Shown here in pieces: positions 1 to 8,347 of a stretch of 64,000 bases of DNA. Origin of the DNA: Bathymodiolus thermophilus thioautotrophic gill symbiont (GTDB lineage Bacteria; Pseudomonadota; Gammaproteobacteria; PS1; Pseudothioglobaceae); assembly GCF_003711265.1 (NCBI RefSeq), contig NZ_CP024634.1, positions 2,232,001 to 2,296,000 on the forward strand, given 5' to 3'. The notes under the pieces are model-generated. The model did not search any database. It was not told where the DNA came from and saw nothing but the letters and a program-made list of their open reading frames with translations. The position numbers and the translations under genes were made by a program. Every line of letters begins with the position of its first letter. Within the stretch, counting starts at the first letter, position 1.

Positions 1-416
1 GGGTTTTTAACGGCGCCGTAGAATGAATTTTCATTACTTGAGCCCATGGCGAACTCGTCCATATTGGTTTTGCCGAGCATAACCAAACCTGATTGATTGA
101 GTTTGTGGCTAACGGTTGAATCATACGGGGAGATGAAATTATCCAGCATTTTGGATGCTGCTGAGGTTTTAACGCCATTGGTGCAAAAAATATCTTTGTG
201 TGCGTAAGGGATGCCTGTTAGGATGGGGGTTTCACCTTTGGCAATTTGTGCATCTGCTGTTTGTGCTTGTTGCAAGGCTACTTCGTCGGTAACGGTGATG
301 AAGGCGTTCAGGTCTGAGGCGTTAATCCTGTTTAAATAGTGTTGTGTTAATTCAACGGAGGAAAATTCTTTGTTTTTTAGCCCTTGTGCTAATTCGGCAA
401 TGGTTTTTGTGTGCAT
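1..416 (-). CDS. gatA: Asp/Glu-tRNA amidotransferase subunit A, N-terminal part (runs off window)
   Basis: Amidase subunit of the GatCAB complex, which converts Glu-tRNA(Gln) or Asp-tRNA(Asn) to the amidated form in the cytoplasm. The frame opens with ATG at 416 ([13 protein letters not shown]) and stays open to base 1, giving about 138 residues. It contains the amidase-signature start: [10 protein letters not shown] with the catalytic-triad Lys, then [16 protein letters not shown], the Gly/Ser-rich stretch typical of GatA. The remaining two thirds, including the catalytic Ser pair, lie outside the window. gatC ends 5 bases upstream, so the two are co-transcribed as gatCA. The identification is firm; only the length is limited by the window edge. 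Confidence 0.93.
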   Translation of the reverse strand, partial: MHTKTIAELAQGLKNKEFSSVELTQHYLNRINASDLNAFITVTDEVALQQAQTADAQIAKGETPILTGIPYAHKDIFCTNGVKTSAASKMLDNFISPYDSTVSHKLNQSGLVMLGKTNMDEFAMGSSNENSFYGAVKN

Positions 417-421
417 AAGAT

Positions 422-706
422 TTATTCTATTACGGTGGGTACTAAATAATGCTGTTTGCCAATTTTCGGGGCAATGGCTTGGAAAGACGCTGATTGGTCT
501 TGCTCTCTAACTTCATCTGCTCGCAAACGCTGCGTCATGTGTAAGGGGTGTGCCATTGGGGTAATGTCGTTGGTGTCAATCTCAGTGAGCTGTTTGGCTA
601 GGTCTAAAATGGCGTTTAAATCCTTGATGGTTTCATTTTGAGTATTAGCGTCAATCGTTAATTTGGCTAAATTAGCGATTTGTTTGAGTTCGGTATTATC
701 AATCAT
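422..706 (-). CDS. gatC: Asp/Glu-tRNA amidotransferase subunit C
   Basis: Small stabilising subunit of GatCAB. The product is 94 aa, the usual length. It begins [18 protein letters not shown], the conserved helical start of GatC, contains the mid-protein [19 protein letters not shown] segment (family pattern P..H......lR.D), and ends in the family's hydrophobic tail (KHYLVP-like [11 protein letters not shown]). It lies directly upstream of gatA with a 5-base gap. Upstream, a coiled-coil membrane protein gene ends 8 bases away on the same strand, so gatCA may be read from the aroB transcript. Confidence 0.95.
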   Translation of the reverse strand: MIDNTELKQIANLAKLTIDANTQNETIKDLNAILDLAKQLTEIDTNDITPMAHPLHMTQRLRADEVREQDQSASFQAIAPKIGKQHYLVPTVIE

Positions 707-714
707 AAAAAAAA

Positions 715-1320
715 TTATAGGAAAGGCACGGCGTTGAATACACGCATCGGCTTGTTAAAAGAAGATCTGAGTTGTGAAATGTCTTTTTGCATCCATTGCA
801 TTGATTTTTGCATGCCAATCATATTGCTGTTCATCTTTTGCATATTTACAAGCATTGGTTTAAGTGCGCTCATCTTGGTGTTAATTTGTGTCATATTGGT
901 AGAAATATCATCTAAATTATCAAGTTTTTTAGCAACAACGGACATATTTTTACTAACACTGGAGAAATCTTGTCGCATTTGTTCGACTGATTGGCTCATT
1001 TGTGCCACATTTTTTGACAAATTATCAATGCTAACCACCATGGAAGACATATTGCTGCCCATTTTTGGATCCATAGCGCTCGCTAGGCGTGTCATGTCTT
1101 GGGTGATTGAGTAAATAATCATAAAACCGCCGAATGCTAAGAGTGAAAACACCAATAAAGAGGGCACAAAAAAGCGTTCAAATTTGGAGTCTGTGCGTTT
1201 GTCGGCGTGCGATTCTACACTTTCCAACATCTTTTCTAAATCAGACATTTTGGTCGTAATCATTACATCGTCTTCATGCACTGCCTCGTCTTTGATATCT
1301 TTGTTGTCTGTATCACTCAT
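715..1320 (-). CDS. Membrane-anchored coiled-coil protein of unknown function
   Basis: 201 aa. The N-terminal ~45 residues are charged and presumably cytoplasmic. One transmembrane segment follows at about residues 51-71 (FVPSLLVFSLLAFGGFMIIY), then a long Met/Ser/Asn-rich helical region to about residue 185 with heptad-like spacing, probably a periplasmic coiled coil. I recognise no catalytic motif. The ATG overlaps the aroB stop (ATGA at 1317-1320), indicating translational coupling. The topology resembles accessory proteins of membrane complexes or methyl-accepting-type helical rods, but no signalling domain is visible, so function is left open. Confidence 0.8.
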   Translation of the reverse strand: MSDTDNKDIKDEAVHEDDVMITTKMSDLEKMLESVESHADKRTDSKFERFFVPSLLVFSLLAFGGFMIIYSITQDMTRLASAMDPKMGSNMSSMVVSIDNLSKNVAQMSQSVEQMRQDFSSVSKNMSVVAKKLDNLDDISTNMTQINTKMSALKPMLVNMQKMNSNMIGMQKSMQWMQKDISQLRSSFNKPMRVFNAVPFL

Positions 1321-2393
1321 AAAAAATCCTTAATTACTTGCTCTAAATTGTGTTGCTGATAATCATTACCGATGAAAGCCTGTCCTAATTTTTTCATTAA
1401 AATAAGACGAATTTCGCCATTAATGGCTTTTTTATCAACACGCATTGCATTCATAAAATCTTGATGGTCTATTTTACTGTTGATAGATACAGGTAACTGA
1501 GCTTTTTGCAATAAACCTTTAATTTGTTGTACTTCTTCGTCATTAATCAGCCCTTCCAATGCGGATAATTCAGCTGCCATCAGCATTCCTACAGAGACTG
1601 CTTCTCCGTGTAAGTAGGTGCCGTAGCCCAAAGTATTTTCCAGTGCATGTCCAAAAGTATGGCCAAAATTAAGCAAGGCACGCTTGCCAGATTCCAGCTC
1701 ATCTTGTGCCACAATATTGGCTTTGTCGGTGCAAGATTGATACACTGCTTTGATAATTAAAGCCTTGTCACGATGCATTAAAGCGTCTATATTTTGTTGC
1801 AAATCAAGCAAAAAATCCACATTACCAAGTAACCCATATTTAATGACCTCAGCCATACCTGCTGAATATTGCCTATCGTCTAATGTATCCAATGTATCCA
1901 CATCAATCAACACGCATTTTGGCTGATAAAACGCCCCAATCATATTTTTACCCAGTGGGTGATTAACCCCTGTTTTGCCGCCCACGCTGGAATCTACTTG
2001 CGACAGTAGTGTGGTCGGGATTTGAATAAAATTAACACCCCGTTGATAACTGGCGGCTGCAAAGCCCGTCATATCGCCGACCACGCCACCACCAAGGGCA
2101 ATAAGCGTACAAGAGCGGTCAAAACGGGCTGTGAGTAGTGCGGTAAAAATCTCATTGACTGTGTCCAGGGTTTTATACTGTTCGCCGTCTGGCAGAATTA
2201 CCTCAGCCACGGTAAAAAGAGCAAGCAAAGCCTTTACTTTGGCGAGATAAAGCGGGGCAACTGTGGTGTTAGTCACAATCATTACTTGCCTGCCTTGGAT
2301 GTGCTGGGTCAGCAAATCAGCTTGGGTAAGCAAATCTTGTCCAATGTGAATGGGGTAAGATTTGTTGCCTAGATCAAGATTGAGTGTTTTCAT
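1317..2393 (-). CDS. aroB: 3-dehydroquinate synthase
   Basis: Second enzyme of the shikimate pathway: converts DAHP to 3-dehydroquinate using NAD and a divalent metal. About 358 aa from the ATG at 2393 (MKTLNLDLGNKSYPI), which lines up with the family N-terminus; an in-frame ATG at 2405 would add four residues (MQYF) with no better ribosome site. Diagnostic motifs are PDGEQYKT, GGGVVGDMTGFAA, the QIPTTLLSQVDSSVGGKTG segment, and the metal-binding NFGHTFGHALE. Its stop overlaps the next gene by 4 bases. AroK, the usual upstream partner, is not here; ileS is. Confidence 0.96.
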   Translation of the reverse strand: MKTLNLDLGNKSYPIHIGQDLLTQADLLTQHIQGRQVMIVTNTTVAPLYLAKVKALLALFTVAEVILPDGEQYKTLDTVNEIFTALLTARFDRSCTLIALGGGVVGDMTGFAAASYQRGVNFIQIPTTLLSQVDSSVGGKTGVNHPLGKNMIGAFYQPKCVLIDVDTLDTLDDRQYSAGMAEVIKYGLLGNVDFLLDLQQNIDALMHRDKALIIKAVYQSCTDKANIVAQDELESGKRALLNFGHTFGHALENTLGYGTYLHGEAVSVGMLMAAELSALEGLINDEEVQQIKGLLQKAQLPVSINSKIDHQDFMNAMRVDKKAINGEIRLILMKKLGQAFIGNDYQQHNLEQVIKDFL

Positions 2394-2439
2394 AAAATAT
2401 TGCATCTATTGCGGGTTAAAAAATTTTGCACCTTAAGTA

Positions 2440-5208
2440 TTAAGCAAATTCTCGCTTTTCACCATCACCAACCACATTTTCCACACAACGCCCACACAAT
2501 TCAGGGTGCTCACTGTTGTTACCAATGTCTTCACGATGATGCCAACAACGCGCGCACTTTTCGTGTGTAGATTTGGATACTTTGATAAACACGCCAGTGC
2601 CTGCTGCAATGCAATCGTTGGTTTTTTCGCTTACAGGGTGAATTCTAGCGTAAGAAGTGATAAAGACAAAGCGTAATTCATCAGCCAATTTGTGCAGTGA
2701 TTGATAAACACTGTCTTCGCAATAAATATCAACTTCGGCATCTAATGATGAGCCAATCGTTTTATCGTTACGCATTTGCTCCATTTGTTTTTGAATAAAC
2801 GGTTTGATATTGCGTGCCGCGTCAATTGCTTCGTTGTCATAATCTGCGTTCAATTCTTGATACCATTCTTGTAAGAAAATACTGTGTGTTTTCTCACTCG
2901 GCATACTTTGCCAAATCTCTTCTGCAGTGAATGACAATACTGGCGCCAACCAACGCACCATCGCTTCTAAAATGTGATTTAGTGCTGTTTGTGCGCTGCG
3001 TCTGGCGGGCGAATTTTCCTGCGTGGTATATTGCCTGTCTTTAATCACATCTAAATAAAAACCACCCAAATCATTGGTGCAAAAATTAAGTGTCAATTGC
3101 ATAACTTGATGGAAATTATATTGCTCATAGGCTTGCAAAATTTGCACTTGTAAAGTGGCTGCTTGCGCCACAATCCACTTATCCAAATCCAACATTTGAG
3201 TAAATTCGATGCTGTGTTTTTGCGGATTAAACCCAGTTGTATTTGCCAGCATAAAACGCAAAGTATTGCGAAGTCGGCGATACGAATCGGCACTGCGTTT
3301 TAAAATTTCATCACTCACGGTCATTTCGCTCGTATAGTCTGTTGATGCAATCCACAAGCGCAAGATATCTGCGCCCAAATTATTGACCACTTTTTGCGGA
3401 CTCATGGCATTGCCAAGTGATTTAGACATTTTTTTGCCGTCTTTATTAACGGTAAATCCATGCGTCAAAACTTGTTTATAAGGCGCCTTACCATTCATTG
3501 CCACAGAGGAAATTAACGAGGATTGAAACCAACCACGGTGTTGATCTGAGCCTTCAAGATAGAGATCTGCCACATCTGCCAAGCCTGCTCGGGCTTTTAA
3601 AACCGCAAAATGAGAAACACCTGAATCAAACCACACATCTAGCGTATCGGTGGTTTTATCATAGTCTTTAGCATCAGTGCCTAAAAAATCTTCAATATCA
3701 GATTCAAACCATGCTTCAATGCCATTTTGCTCAATTTTATCTGCCACAGTGGCAAACAATGCTTGTGTGTCTGGATGCAATTCACCCGTTTGCTTATGCA
3801 CAAACATCGTAATCGGCACACCCCAAAAACGCTGGCGAGAAATACACCAATCAGGACGGTTACCCACCATGAGTTCGATGCGCTTTTTGCCCCAATCGGG
3901 TATCCAATCAACTTTTGGAATTTCCTCATTCACCGTATCACGCAAGCCATTTTGTTGCATGGAGACAAACCATTGAGGGGTGGCACGGAAAATAACGGGG
4001 GTTTTGTGTCGCCAGCAGTGTGGGTAAGAATGCATTATGGGCGTATGCTTTACCAGCGCATGTTTATGATTCAAAATCTCAATCACACTGGCATTGGCTT
4101 TAAAAATAAACTGCCCGCCCAAAAGTTCAGTATCTTCAAAGAACACACCTTTGGCATCCACTGGACAATCCACTGGTAAATTGTATTGTTTGCCAACAAC
4201 AAAATCTTCTTGACCATGTGCAGGCGCTGTATGCACTGCACCTGTACCAGCATCTGTGGTTACATGTTCGCCTAAAATAATAGGCACTTGCTTGTTGTAA
4301 AACGGATGCTGGACTTTTAACCCCTCTAACTCGCTACCAGCAAAAGTTTGTTTGCCGATAACGGCTTCAATATCATAACGCTCAACGGCATTATCAGCCA
4401 ACGCTTTAGCAAGCAATAAACACTCACTGCCCGTATCAACCAGCACATAATCCAACTCAGGATGAAGTGCTACCGCCTCATTAGCAGGTAGCGTCCAAGG
4501 AGTGGTTGTCCAAATAACAACCGACACTGGTTTGTCAACATTAAACAGTGCAGTGTCAATGATATTAAATTTAACATCAATCGCCTCAGACTGTTTGTCC
4601 TTATATTCCACTTCTGCCTCAGCCAACGCCGAACCACACTCGGTGCACCAATGCACAGGTTTGTAACCTTTGGAAATATGGCCATTCTCAACAATTTGCC
4701 CCAAAGCCCGAACAATATTAGCCTCGTATTTAAAATCTTTGGTCAAATAAGGATTATCCCAATCACTTAAAATACCCAAGCGTTGAAAATCTGCTTTTTG
4801 TTTGGTAACTTGCGTATCAGCATACTTACGACACTCTGCTCTAAATGCATTGGCATCAATTTTATGCCCAACTTTGCCTTTTTTCTTCTCAACATTTAAC
4901 TCAATCGGCAACCCGTGACAATCCCACCCCGGCACAAAAGGTGCATCAAAACCTGAGAAAGATTTAGATTTAATAATAATATCTTTAAGCACCTTATTAA
5001 CCGCATGCCCAATATGAATGTCGCCATTCGCATACGGTGGGCCATCGTGCAAAATGAATTTAGGCTTGCCCTCATTGTGTTTGCGAATTTGGTTATACAA
5101 TTCATCGTCTTGCCATTTCTTCAAAAAACCGCCTTCTCGATTGGCAAGATTGGCCTTCATCGCAAATTTGGTAAACGGTAAATTTAAACTAGATTTATAA
5201 TCAGACAT
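2440..5208 (-). CDS. ileS: Isoleucyl-tRNA synthetase
   Basis: Class I aminoacyl-tRNA synthetase that charges tRNA(Ile) and edits misactivated Val. 922 aa, close to the bacterial norm of ~938. The HIGH box is HIGHAVNKV (residues ~65-73), the editing (CP1) domain follows with VVIWTTTPWTLPAN and GTGAVHTAPAHGQEDF, and the KMSKS loop is KKMSKSLGN. The C-terminus carries the Zn-finger pair CARCWHH...CGRC needed for tRNA binding. The start at 5208 (MSDYKSSLNLPFT) matches the family. No lspA follows, unlike the arrangement in many Proteobacteria. Confidence 0.98.
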   Translation of the reverse strand: MSDYKSSLNLPFTKFAMKANLANREGGFLKKWQDDELYNQIRKHNEGKPKFILHDGPPYANGDIHIGHAVNKVLKDIIIKSKSFSGFDAPFVPGWDCHGLPIELNVEKKKGKVGHKIDANAFRAECRKYADTQVTKQKADFQRLGILSDWDNPYLTKDFKYEANIVRALGQIVENGHISKGYKPVHWCTECGSALAEAEVEYKDKQSEAIDVKFNIIDTALFNVDKPVSVVIWTTTPWTLPANEAVALHPELDYVLVDTGSECLLLAKALADNAVERYDIEAVIGKQTFAGSELEGLKVQHPFYNKQVPIILGEHVTTDAGTGAVHTAPAHGQEDFVVGKQYNLPVDCPVDAKGVFFEDTELLGGQFIFKANASVIEILNHKHALVKHTPIMHSYPHCWRHKTPVIFRATPQWFVSMQQNGLRDTVNEEIPKVDWIPDWGKKRIELMVGNRPDWCISRQRFWGVPITMFVHKQTGELHPDTQALFATVADKIEQNGIEAWFESDIEDFLGTDAKDYDKTTDTLDVWFDSGVSHFAVLKARAGLADVADLYLEGSDQHRGWFQSSLISSVAMNGKAPYKQVLTHGFTVNKDGKKMSKSLGNAMSPQKVVNNLGADILRLWIASTDYTSEMTVSDEILKRSADSYRRLRNTLRFMLANTTGFNPQKHSIEFTQMLDLDKWIVAQAATLQVQILQAYEQYNFHQVMQLTLNFCTNDLGGFYLDVIKDRQYTTQENSPARRSAQTALNHILEAMVRWLAPVLSFTAEEIWQSMPSEKTHSIFLQEWYQELNADYDNEAIDAARNIKPFIQKQMEQMRNDKTIGSSLDAEVDIYCEDSVYQSLHKLADELRFVFITSYARIHPVSEKTNDCIAAGTGVFIKVSKSTHEKCARCWHHREDIGNNSEHPELCGRCVENVVGDGEKREFA

Positions 5209-5622
5209 TAATATTTAAAATAATTGAAATAAAAAAACACCATTATACTAGAGAGAAACGCCGAAACCTTAATAAAACCCTGCCCTAACTCAATAATTCA
5301 CCATTCAACAAATTCTAACGATATTCTATTTGAGGGCGCTTCCAGAAACCCCAATACAATTTATGAAAAGCATAAAACAGCACCTTTTTCATCCAAAAAT
5401 TCATCAAATAGCGGGCTATTCTCCTCATTTTTGGCTAAAAAATACACTATTTTCTAATTCCCCTAAATCGCACTGGAGTTTCTGGAGGTGCCCTAGAGTG
5501 TATCGCAATCCTTAATGTAAGTATTCTTTACCACCCCAAAATACTTGATCAGTAGATGCCACCATTGCTATTGTAAGCATTAATACAATGATAATTATTT
5601 TTTATGTTTTTATATTAATCAA
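5209..5622. other. Gene-free stretch between porin-like gene and ileS
   Basis: Contains the upstream region of ileS (5209-~5300) and one imperfect inverted-repeat unit annotated separately at 5333-5495. I see no coding sequence with a ribosome site and no clear terminator for the porin-like gene that ends at 5623. Confidence 0.6.
5333..5495. repeat. Putative small inverted-repeat element (MITE-like), single copy here
   Basis: The left end gagggcgcttccagaaaccc (5333-) is matched by the reverse complement of tttctggaggtgccctag (right end to ~5496): about 18 of 21 positions pair. The ~160-bp interior has no ORF of note and a small palindrome aatagcgggctatt. The ends differ from the GAGACCTTTGCAT family elsewhere in the window. 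It could be a deletion derivative of an insertion sequence; no parent is present in this window. Confidence 0.5.
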
Positions 5623-6528
5623 TTAAAATTCGTAAGTTAAATTAGCGGTCGCTGCAGTATCTTCGCTTGCCACCTTGTTTTCTATTGTTAAACTCAAGCC
5701 TTCGGTAAACTCATAGCCAACAGCAAATAAAGTTGCATCAGCATTAGTGGCACTATCAGTGCTGTCTTTTCTAAGTGCAAATGTAAAATCGCTTATTGCA
5801 TACTGTGCTTCTACTGAAGTTACATGCATTTTATTCGCACCCAAAGTTTTAACTGTAACCTTCTCAGCAATCAAAGTAGCACCACTTATTAAAAATTTCC
5901 CATGAATAGCCATCCCTTCGTTATTTTCCACATCTAACTGTTTTTGAGCATCTCCGCCAGCATCACGAATAATATCGATACCAACAGCAAGACTCTCATT
6001 TTCATAACCAACAGACAAGCCATGGTTTTTACTACTACCACTCCATGCCGAAAGTGTTATCCCGCCAACTTTCGTTGAAAGTATTAAACTTTTCGTTCCA
6101 GTGCTACCCATATCTTCTGTAGCGTTAGAAATCATCATAGTCTCATATGCACCAAATGGTGCATTTTGCTTACCCACAGAAAACGCAATACCATAAACAC
6201 CTCCACCAATGGTAACTTCGTCAATAACGACCCTTTTCAACTCATTATCTACATCATCATCAACGCCTGCTAAAAGCACAATATTTGCGCTAAATTTATC
6301 AAAAATATTGGCAGCAATACCTATTTTCACCTCATTAACATAAATTTCTTTATCAGCTTGATTCCCTGTAGCGTAATTCATACTAACTGCACTACTAATT
6401 TCAACTTTAGTTGCATTATTTTCAAGTTCAGTAATGCGGTCTTTTAAGGCATCCATTTCTGTGCCTGCAAAAGTCTGTGTCACTCCAATTGTCAAAGCGC
6501 TTAGCGCCATAATATTACCTTTTTTCAT
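5623..6528 (-). CDS. Outer-membrane porin-like protein (LbtU-like)
   Basis: 301 aa. A signal peptide-like start (MKKGNIMALSALTIGVTQTFA, likely cleavage near residue 21) is followed by a short coiled coil (EMDALKDRITELENNATKVE) and then alternating amphipathic strands ending in the terminal aromatic residue of outer-membrane barrels (...ANLTYEF). Coiled coil plus a small barrel is the layout of LbtU-type siderophore porins; other small porins share it, so the substrate is not established. A Fur-type palindrome ~900 bases upstream and co-directional tiny ORFs with no terminator in between suggest iron regulation. Cell location: outer membrane. Confidence 0.7.
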   Translation of the reverse strand: MKKGNIMALSALTIGVTQTFAGTEMDALKDRITELENNATKVEISSAVSMNYATGNQADKEIYVNEVKIGIAANIFDKFSANIVLLAGVDDDVDNELKRVVIDEVTIGGGVYGIAFSVGKQNAPFGAYETMMISNATEDMGSTGTKSLILSTKVGGITLSAWSGSSKNHGLSVGYENESLAVGIDIIRDAGGDAQKQLDVENNEGMAIHGKFLISGATLIAEKVTVKTLGANKMHVTSVEAQYAISDFTFALRKDSTDSATNADATLFAVGYEFTEGLSLTIENKVASEDTAATANLTYEF

Positions 6529-6606
6529 AATATATTCTATAGAATTGTATTTAAAAAAACCTTTGTCACATTTGCCAAATCAATAATTAAAATACAAGTC
6601 TAATAA

Positions 6607-6744
6607 TTATATTTCATCTAAATCTAGTTCTCTTTCAACTAATAAAGAATCGTCAAGCCCCCGAAGATATTTTGCAATACTGTTAATTGCGTTAATTTCA
6701 TACGAACGCATACCACTTTTTAGATTGATTTTATTTACCGTCAT
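6607..6744 (-). CDS. Very small protein of unknown function (45 aa), third in a tiny-ORF operon
   Basis: 45 codons starting MTVNKINLKSGMRSYEINAI and ending in an acidic tail (LDDSLLVERELDLDEI). The start ATG overlaps the stop of the preceding tiny ORF as ATGA (6741-6744), and an AGGT-type ribosome site (ATGGAGGTTAAG) sits 6-10 bases upstream inside that ORF. Tight overlap is the main evidence that this is a real gene. No domain recognised. The porin-like gene starts 78 bases downstream. Confidence 0.5.
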   Translation of the reverse strand: MTVNKINLKSGMRSYEINAINSIAKYLRGLDDSLLVERELDLDEI

Positions 6745-6896
6745 CTCTTAACCTCCATTTCGTTAACAACCTCATTAAGTAACACCTCTCTAATAATTCG
6801 ACTAGGAATGCTAAACTCCTTCATTGAATCAAAATTAAGTGTGTTATTTCTGCGCAAATAGTGCACTTTATAGTTATGCCAAAAATCTAACACCAT
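6741..6896 (-). CDS. Very small protein of unknown function (51 aa), second in a tiny-ORF operon
   Basis: 51 codons from ATG at 6896, which shares bases with the stop of the upstream Cys-rich ORF (TAATG). The sequence is MVLDFWHNYKVHYLRRNN... then an amphipathic helix-like C-terminal half (SRIIREVLLNEVVNEMEVKR). An internal Met at codon 25 (MKEFSIPSR) preceded by no clear ribosome site is an alternative start. Overlaps at both ends argue for translational coupling with its neighbours. No family recognised. Confidence 0.45.
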   Translation of the reverse strand: MVLDFWHNYKVHYLRRNNTLNFDSMKEFSIPSRIIREVLLNEVVNEMEVKR

Positions 6897-7021
6897 TACT
6901 TGGCGCAACAACCACTGCATTTACCACAACCAGTGTTTGTCTTTTTATCTTTAATTGGCAACTTAGTATGTACCTGATTAACGCTAGATGTAACTTGTAT
7001 GTTTTTATTTTTATTTTTCAT
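6896..7021 (-). CDS. 41-aa peptide with Cys-rich C-terminus; possible RiPP precursor or metal-binding peptide
   Basis: 41 codons: a polar, Lys/Asn-rich N-terminal ~30 residues (MKNKNKNIQVTSSVNQVHTK...) and a C-terminal TGCGKCSGCCAK carrying four Cys in nine residues. An AAGG ribosome site lies about 9 bases before the ATG. A leader-plus-Cys-core layout is typical of modified-peptide precursors, and clustered CxxCxxCC also suits metal binding. I see no modifying enzyme (no MbnB/MbnC, radical SAM or YcaO) next to it, so neither role is established. It lies downstream of a Fur-type site and upstream of two overlapping tiny ORFs and a porin. Confidence 0.55.
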   Translation of the reverse strand: MKNKNKNIQVTSSVNQVHTKLPIKDKKTNTGCGKCSGCCAK

Positions 7022-7263
7022 TGCACCTTCCCTTTCATTATATTAAATTGTAAAAGACATATAAATTGCCAGCCTAAATTGGTTTTTTATACGAGAATTT
7101 TTCTTTAAACTAGCAATTTATATCCCTTTTTTCATGGAATCCAGCATAATGAGTAACAGGCTCTTTACTGGATAAAAAATAACAACTACACCATTTTTTG
7201 ATGAATTTAAAAAATAAGGAGTTTTTTTAAAATCTGGCGTTGGTATTGTTATTTATGACATCC

Positions 7264-7347
7264 TTAATTAACCAATTTTGAACAAAAATCCAAATAATAT
7301 TTCAATTCTTTTCTACTAATTATTGAGTAACCTTTTTTTACTTTCAT
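7264..7347 (-). CDS. Possible 27-aa leader peptide downstream of Fur box
   Basis: ATG at 7347 with a GGGAG ribosome site 8 bases upstream, encoding MKVKKGYSIISRKELKYYLDF followed by CSKLVN and stop. It is the first frame after the Fur-type palindrome. The strong ribosome site is the only support; it may be a remnant of a larger gene, as the following ~240 bases to the Cys-rich ORF contain only a short frame without its own start (residues ITIPTPDFKKTPYF...). Confidence 0.35.
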   Translation of the reverse strand: MKVKKGYSIISRKELKYYLDFCSKLVN

Positions 7348-7413
7348 TTTTTTCTCCCGTTAGATGTTGTTAATTTAATCAAGACTTTATTTGCTCCTAA
7401 GTTCTTATATGCA

Positions 7414-7432
7414 AATGATACTGATTATCATT
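7414..7432 (-). promoter_or_regulatory. Fur-type iron box
   Basis: AATGATA-ctgat-TATCATT is a perfect 7-bp inverted repeat with a 5-bp spacer and matches about 15 of 19 positions of the classical Fur consensus (GATAATGATAATCATTATC). It lies 67 bases upstream of the first tiny ORF of the minus-strand group that ends with the porin-like gene. This implies repression under iron-replete conditions; the regulator gene itself is not in the window. Confidence 0.75.
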
Positions 7433-7474
7433 CGTATTGTAAATAGTTATTGTCATTATTTTTTTATCCTAATA

Positions 7475-7635
7475 GAGGCCTTTGCATAAATATGGATGAT
7501 TAGCAAAATTCAATTTTTGCCCAATTGGTAATTTTCTTAAACCTTGTCCTAGCAGGGTTAAGGCTGGGTTTAAAAAATTACCAAGTGGGTGAAAAGTGGA
7601 TTCTTGATGATTATTCATATTTATGCAAAGGTCTC
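7475..7635. repeat. 161-bp inverted-repeat element (MITE family A), copy 1
   Basis: Begins gaggcctttgcataaatatg and ends catatttatgcaaaggtctc, inverted copies of one another. The interior has the family core (ttaaaccttgtcctagcagg, then ggctgggtttaaaaaattac). No coding capacity. Same length as the copies at 28296, 47047 and 49892. The flanks (taata / taatt) do not give a clean target duplication. Confidence 0.85.
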
Positions 7636-7742
7636 TAATTCTAATTTTTCAAAGAAATTTTCCTCACAAAAGCCTAAAAACGCCTCTTCTAATTGAATTG
7701 TGTAAAGACCTCTATTTAAAACACCATGTTTTATTCTTAAAT

Positions 7743-7825
7743 GAGACCTTTTTAATTATCTGCACGATTTAGGGGCGGAAGGGCTTTATTATTTGGTTTA
7801 TCTTCTATAATTATACAAAGGTCTC
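7743..7825. repeat. Short (83-bp) element with family A ends
   Basis: Starts gagaccttttt and ends tatacaaaggtctc, with the adjacent bases aaat on both sides (7739-7742 and 7826-7829). The interior lacks the family A core. A further family-like end (gtgtaaagacctc) lies at 7699-7712, so 7636-7830 looks like remains of several insertions. The whole 7441-7870 interval holds no gene I can support. Confidence 0.5.
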
Positions 7826-7870
7826 AAATACTCTAATTTTGAATTTTTATCCACTCAACGAGATGAAGTT

Positions 7871-8347
7871 ATGAATAAATTAACTCATGTAAACAACAAA
7901 GGTGAAGCCAATATGGTGGATGTATCCGACAAAAACAACACGACGCGTATTGCTAAAGCCAGTGCCAAGGTGTTAATGAAGTCAGAGACTTTGCAGGAAA
8001 TTAAGGGCAATAACTTGAAAAAAGGCGATGTGTTATCCGTTGCTAGAATTGCTGGCATTATGGCGGCAAAGCAGACCCACCATCTTATTCCAATGTGCCA
8101 CAGTCTCAACCTTTCAAAAATTAGTGTGGATTTTGAATTTATTGAAAATGGCGTTCAAATTACCACATTGGCTAAACTAAACGCTCAAACGGGGGTGGAA
8201 ATGGAGGCGCTTACTGCTGCCAGTATTGCGGCATTGACAATCTACGATATGTGCAAAGCGCTAGACCATTTTATCAAAATTACAGATGTCCAATTATTAG
8301 AAAAAGAAGGTGGTAAATCTGGTCATTGGAAATCTGAAAATGCCTAA
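7871..8347 (+). CDS. moaC: Cyclic pyranopterin monophosphate synthase
   Basis: Second step of molybdenum cofactor synthesis: rearranges the MoaA product to cPMP. 158 aa, the family norm. Motifs include [16 protein letters not shown] at the N-terminus, [19 protein letters not shown] (substrate-binding HLIPLCH loop), [22 protein letters not shown] and the C-terminal KxGGKSG. It is followed by moaA with an 8-base overlap and then moaD. Molybdenum cofactor is required by the nitrate reductase encoded just downstream on the other strand, which explains the location. Confidence 0.97.
   Translation: MNKLTHVNNKGEANMVDVSDKNNTTRIAKASAKVLMKSETLQEIKGNNLKKGDVLSVARIAGIMAAKQTHHLIPMCHSLNLSKISVDFEFIENGVQITTLAKLNAQTGVEMEALTAASIAALTIYDMCKALDHFIKITDVQLLEKEGGKSGHWKSENA

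Noticed and set aside
6839-7108. 89-aa plus-strand frame in the small-ORF region
   Set aside because: It lies antisense to the 41-aa and 51-aa ORFs, has no ribosome site, and its composition is that of a shadow frame; the minus-strand frames have overlapping start/stop junctions.
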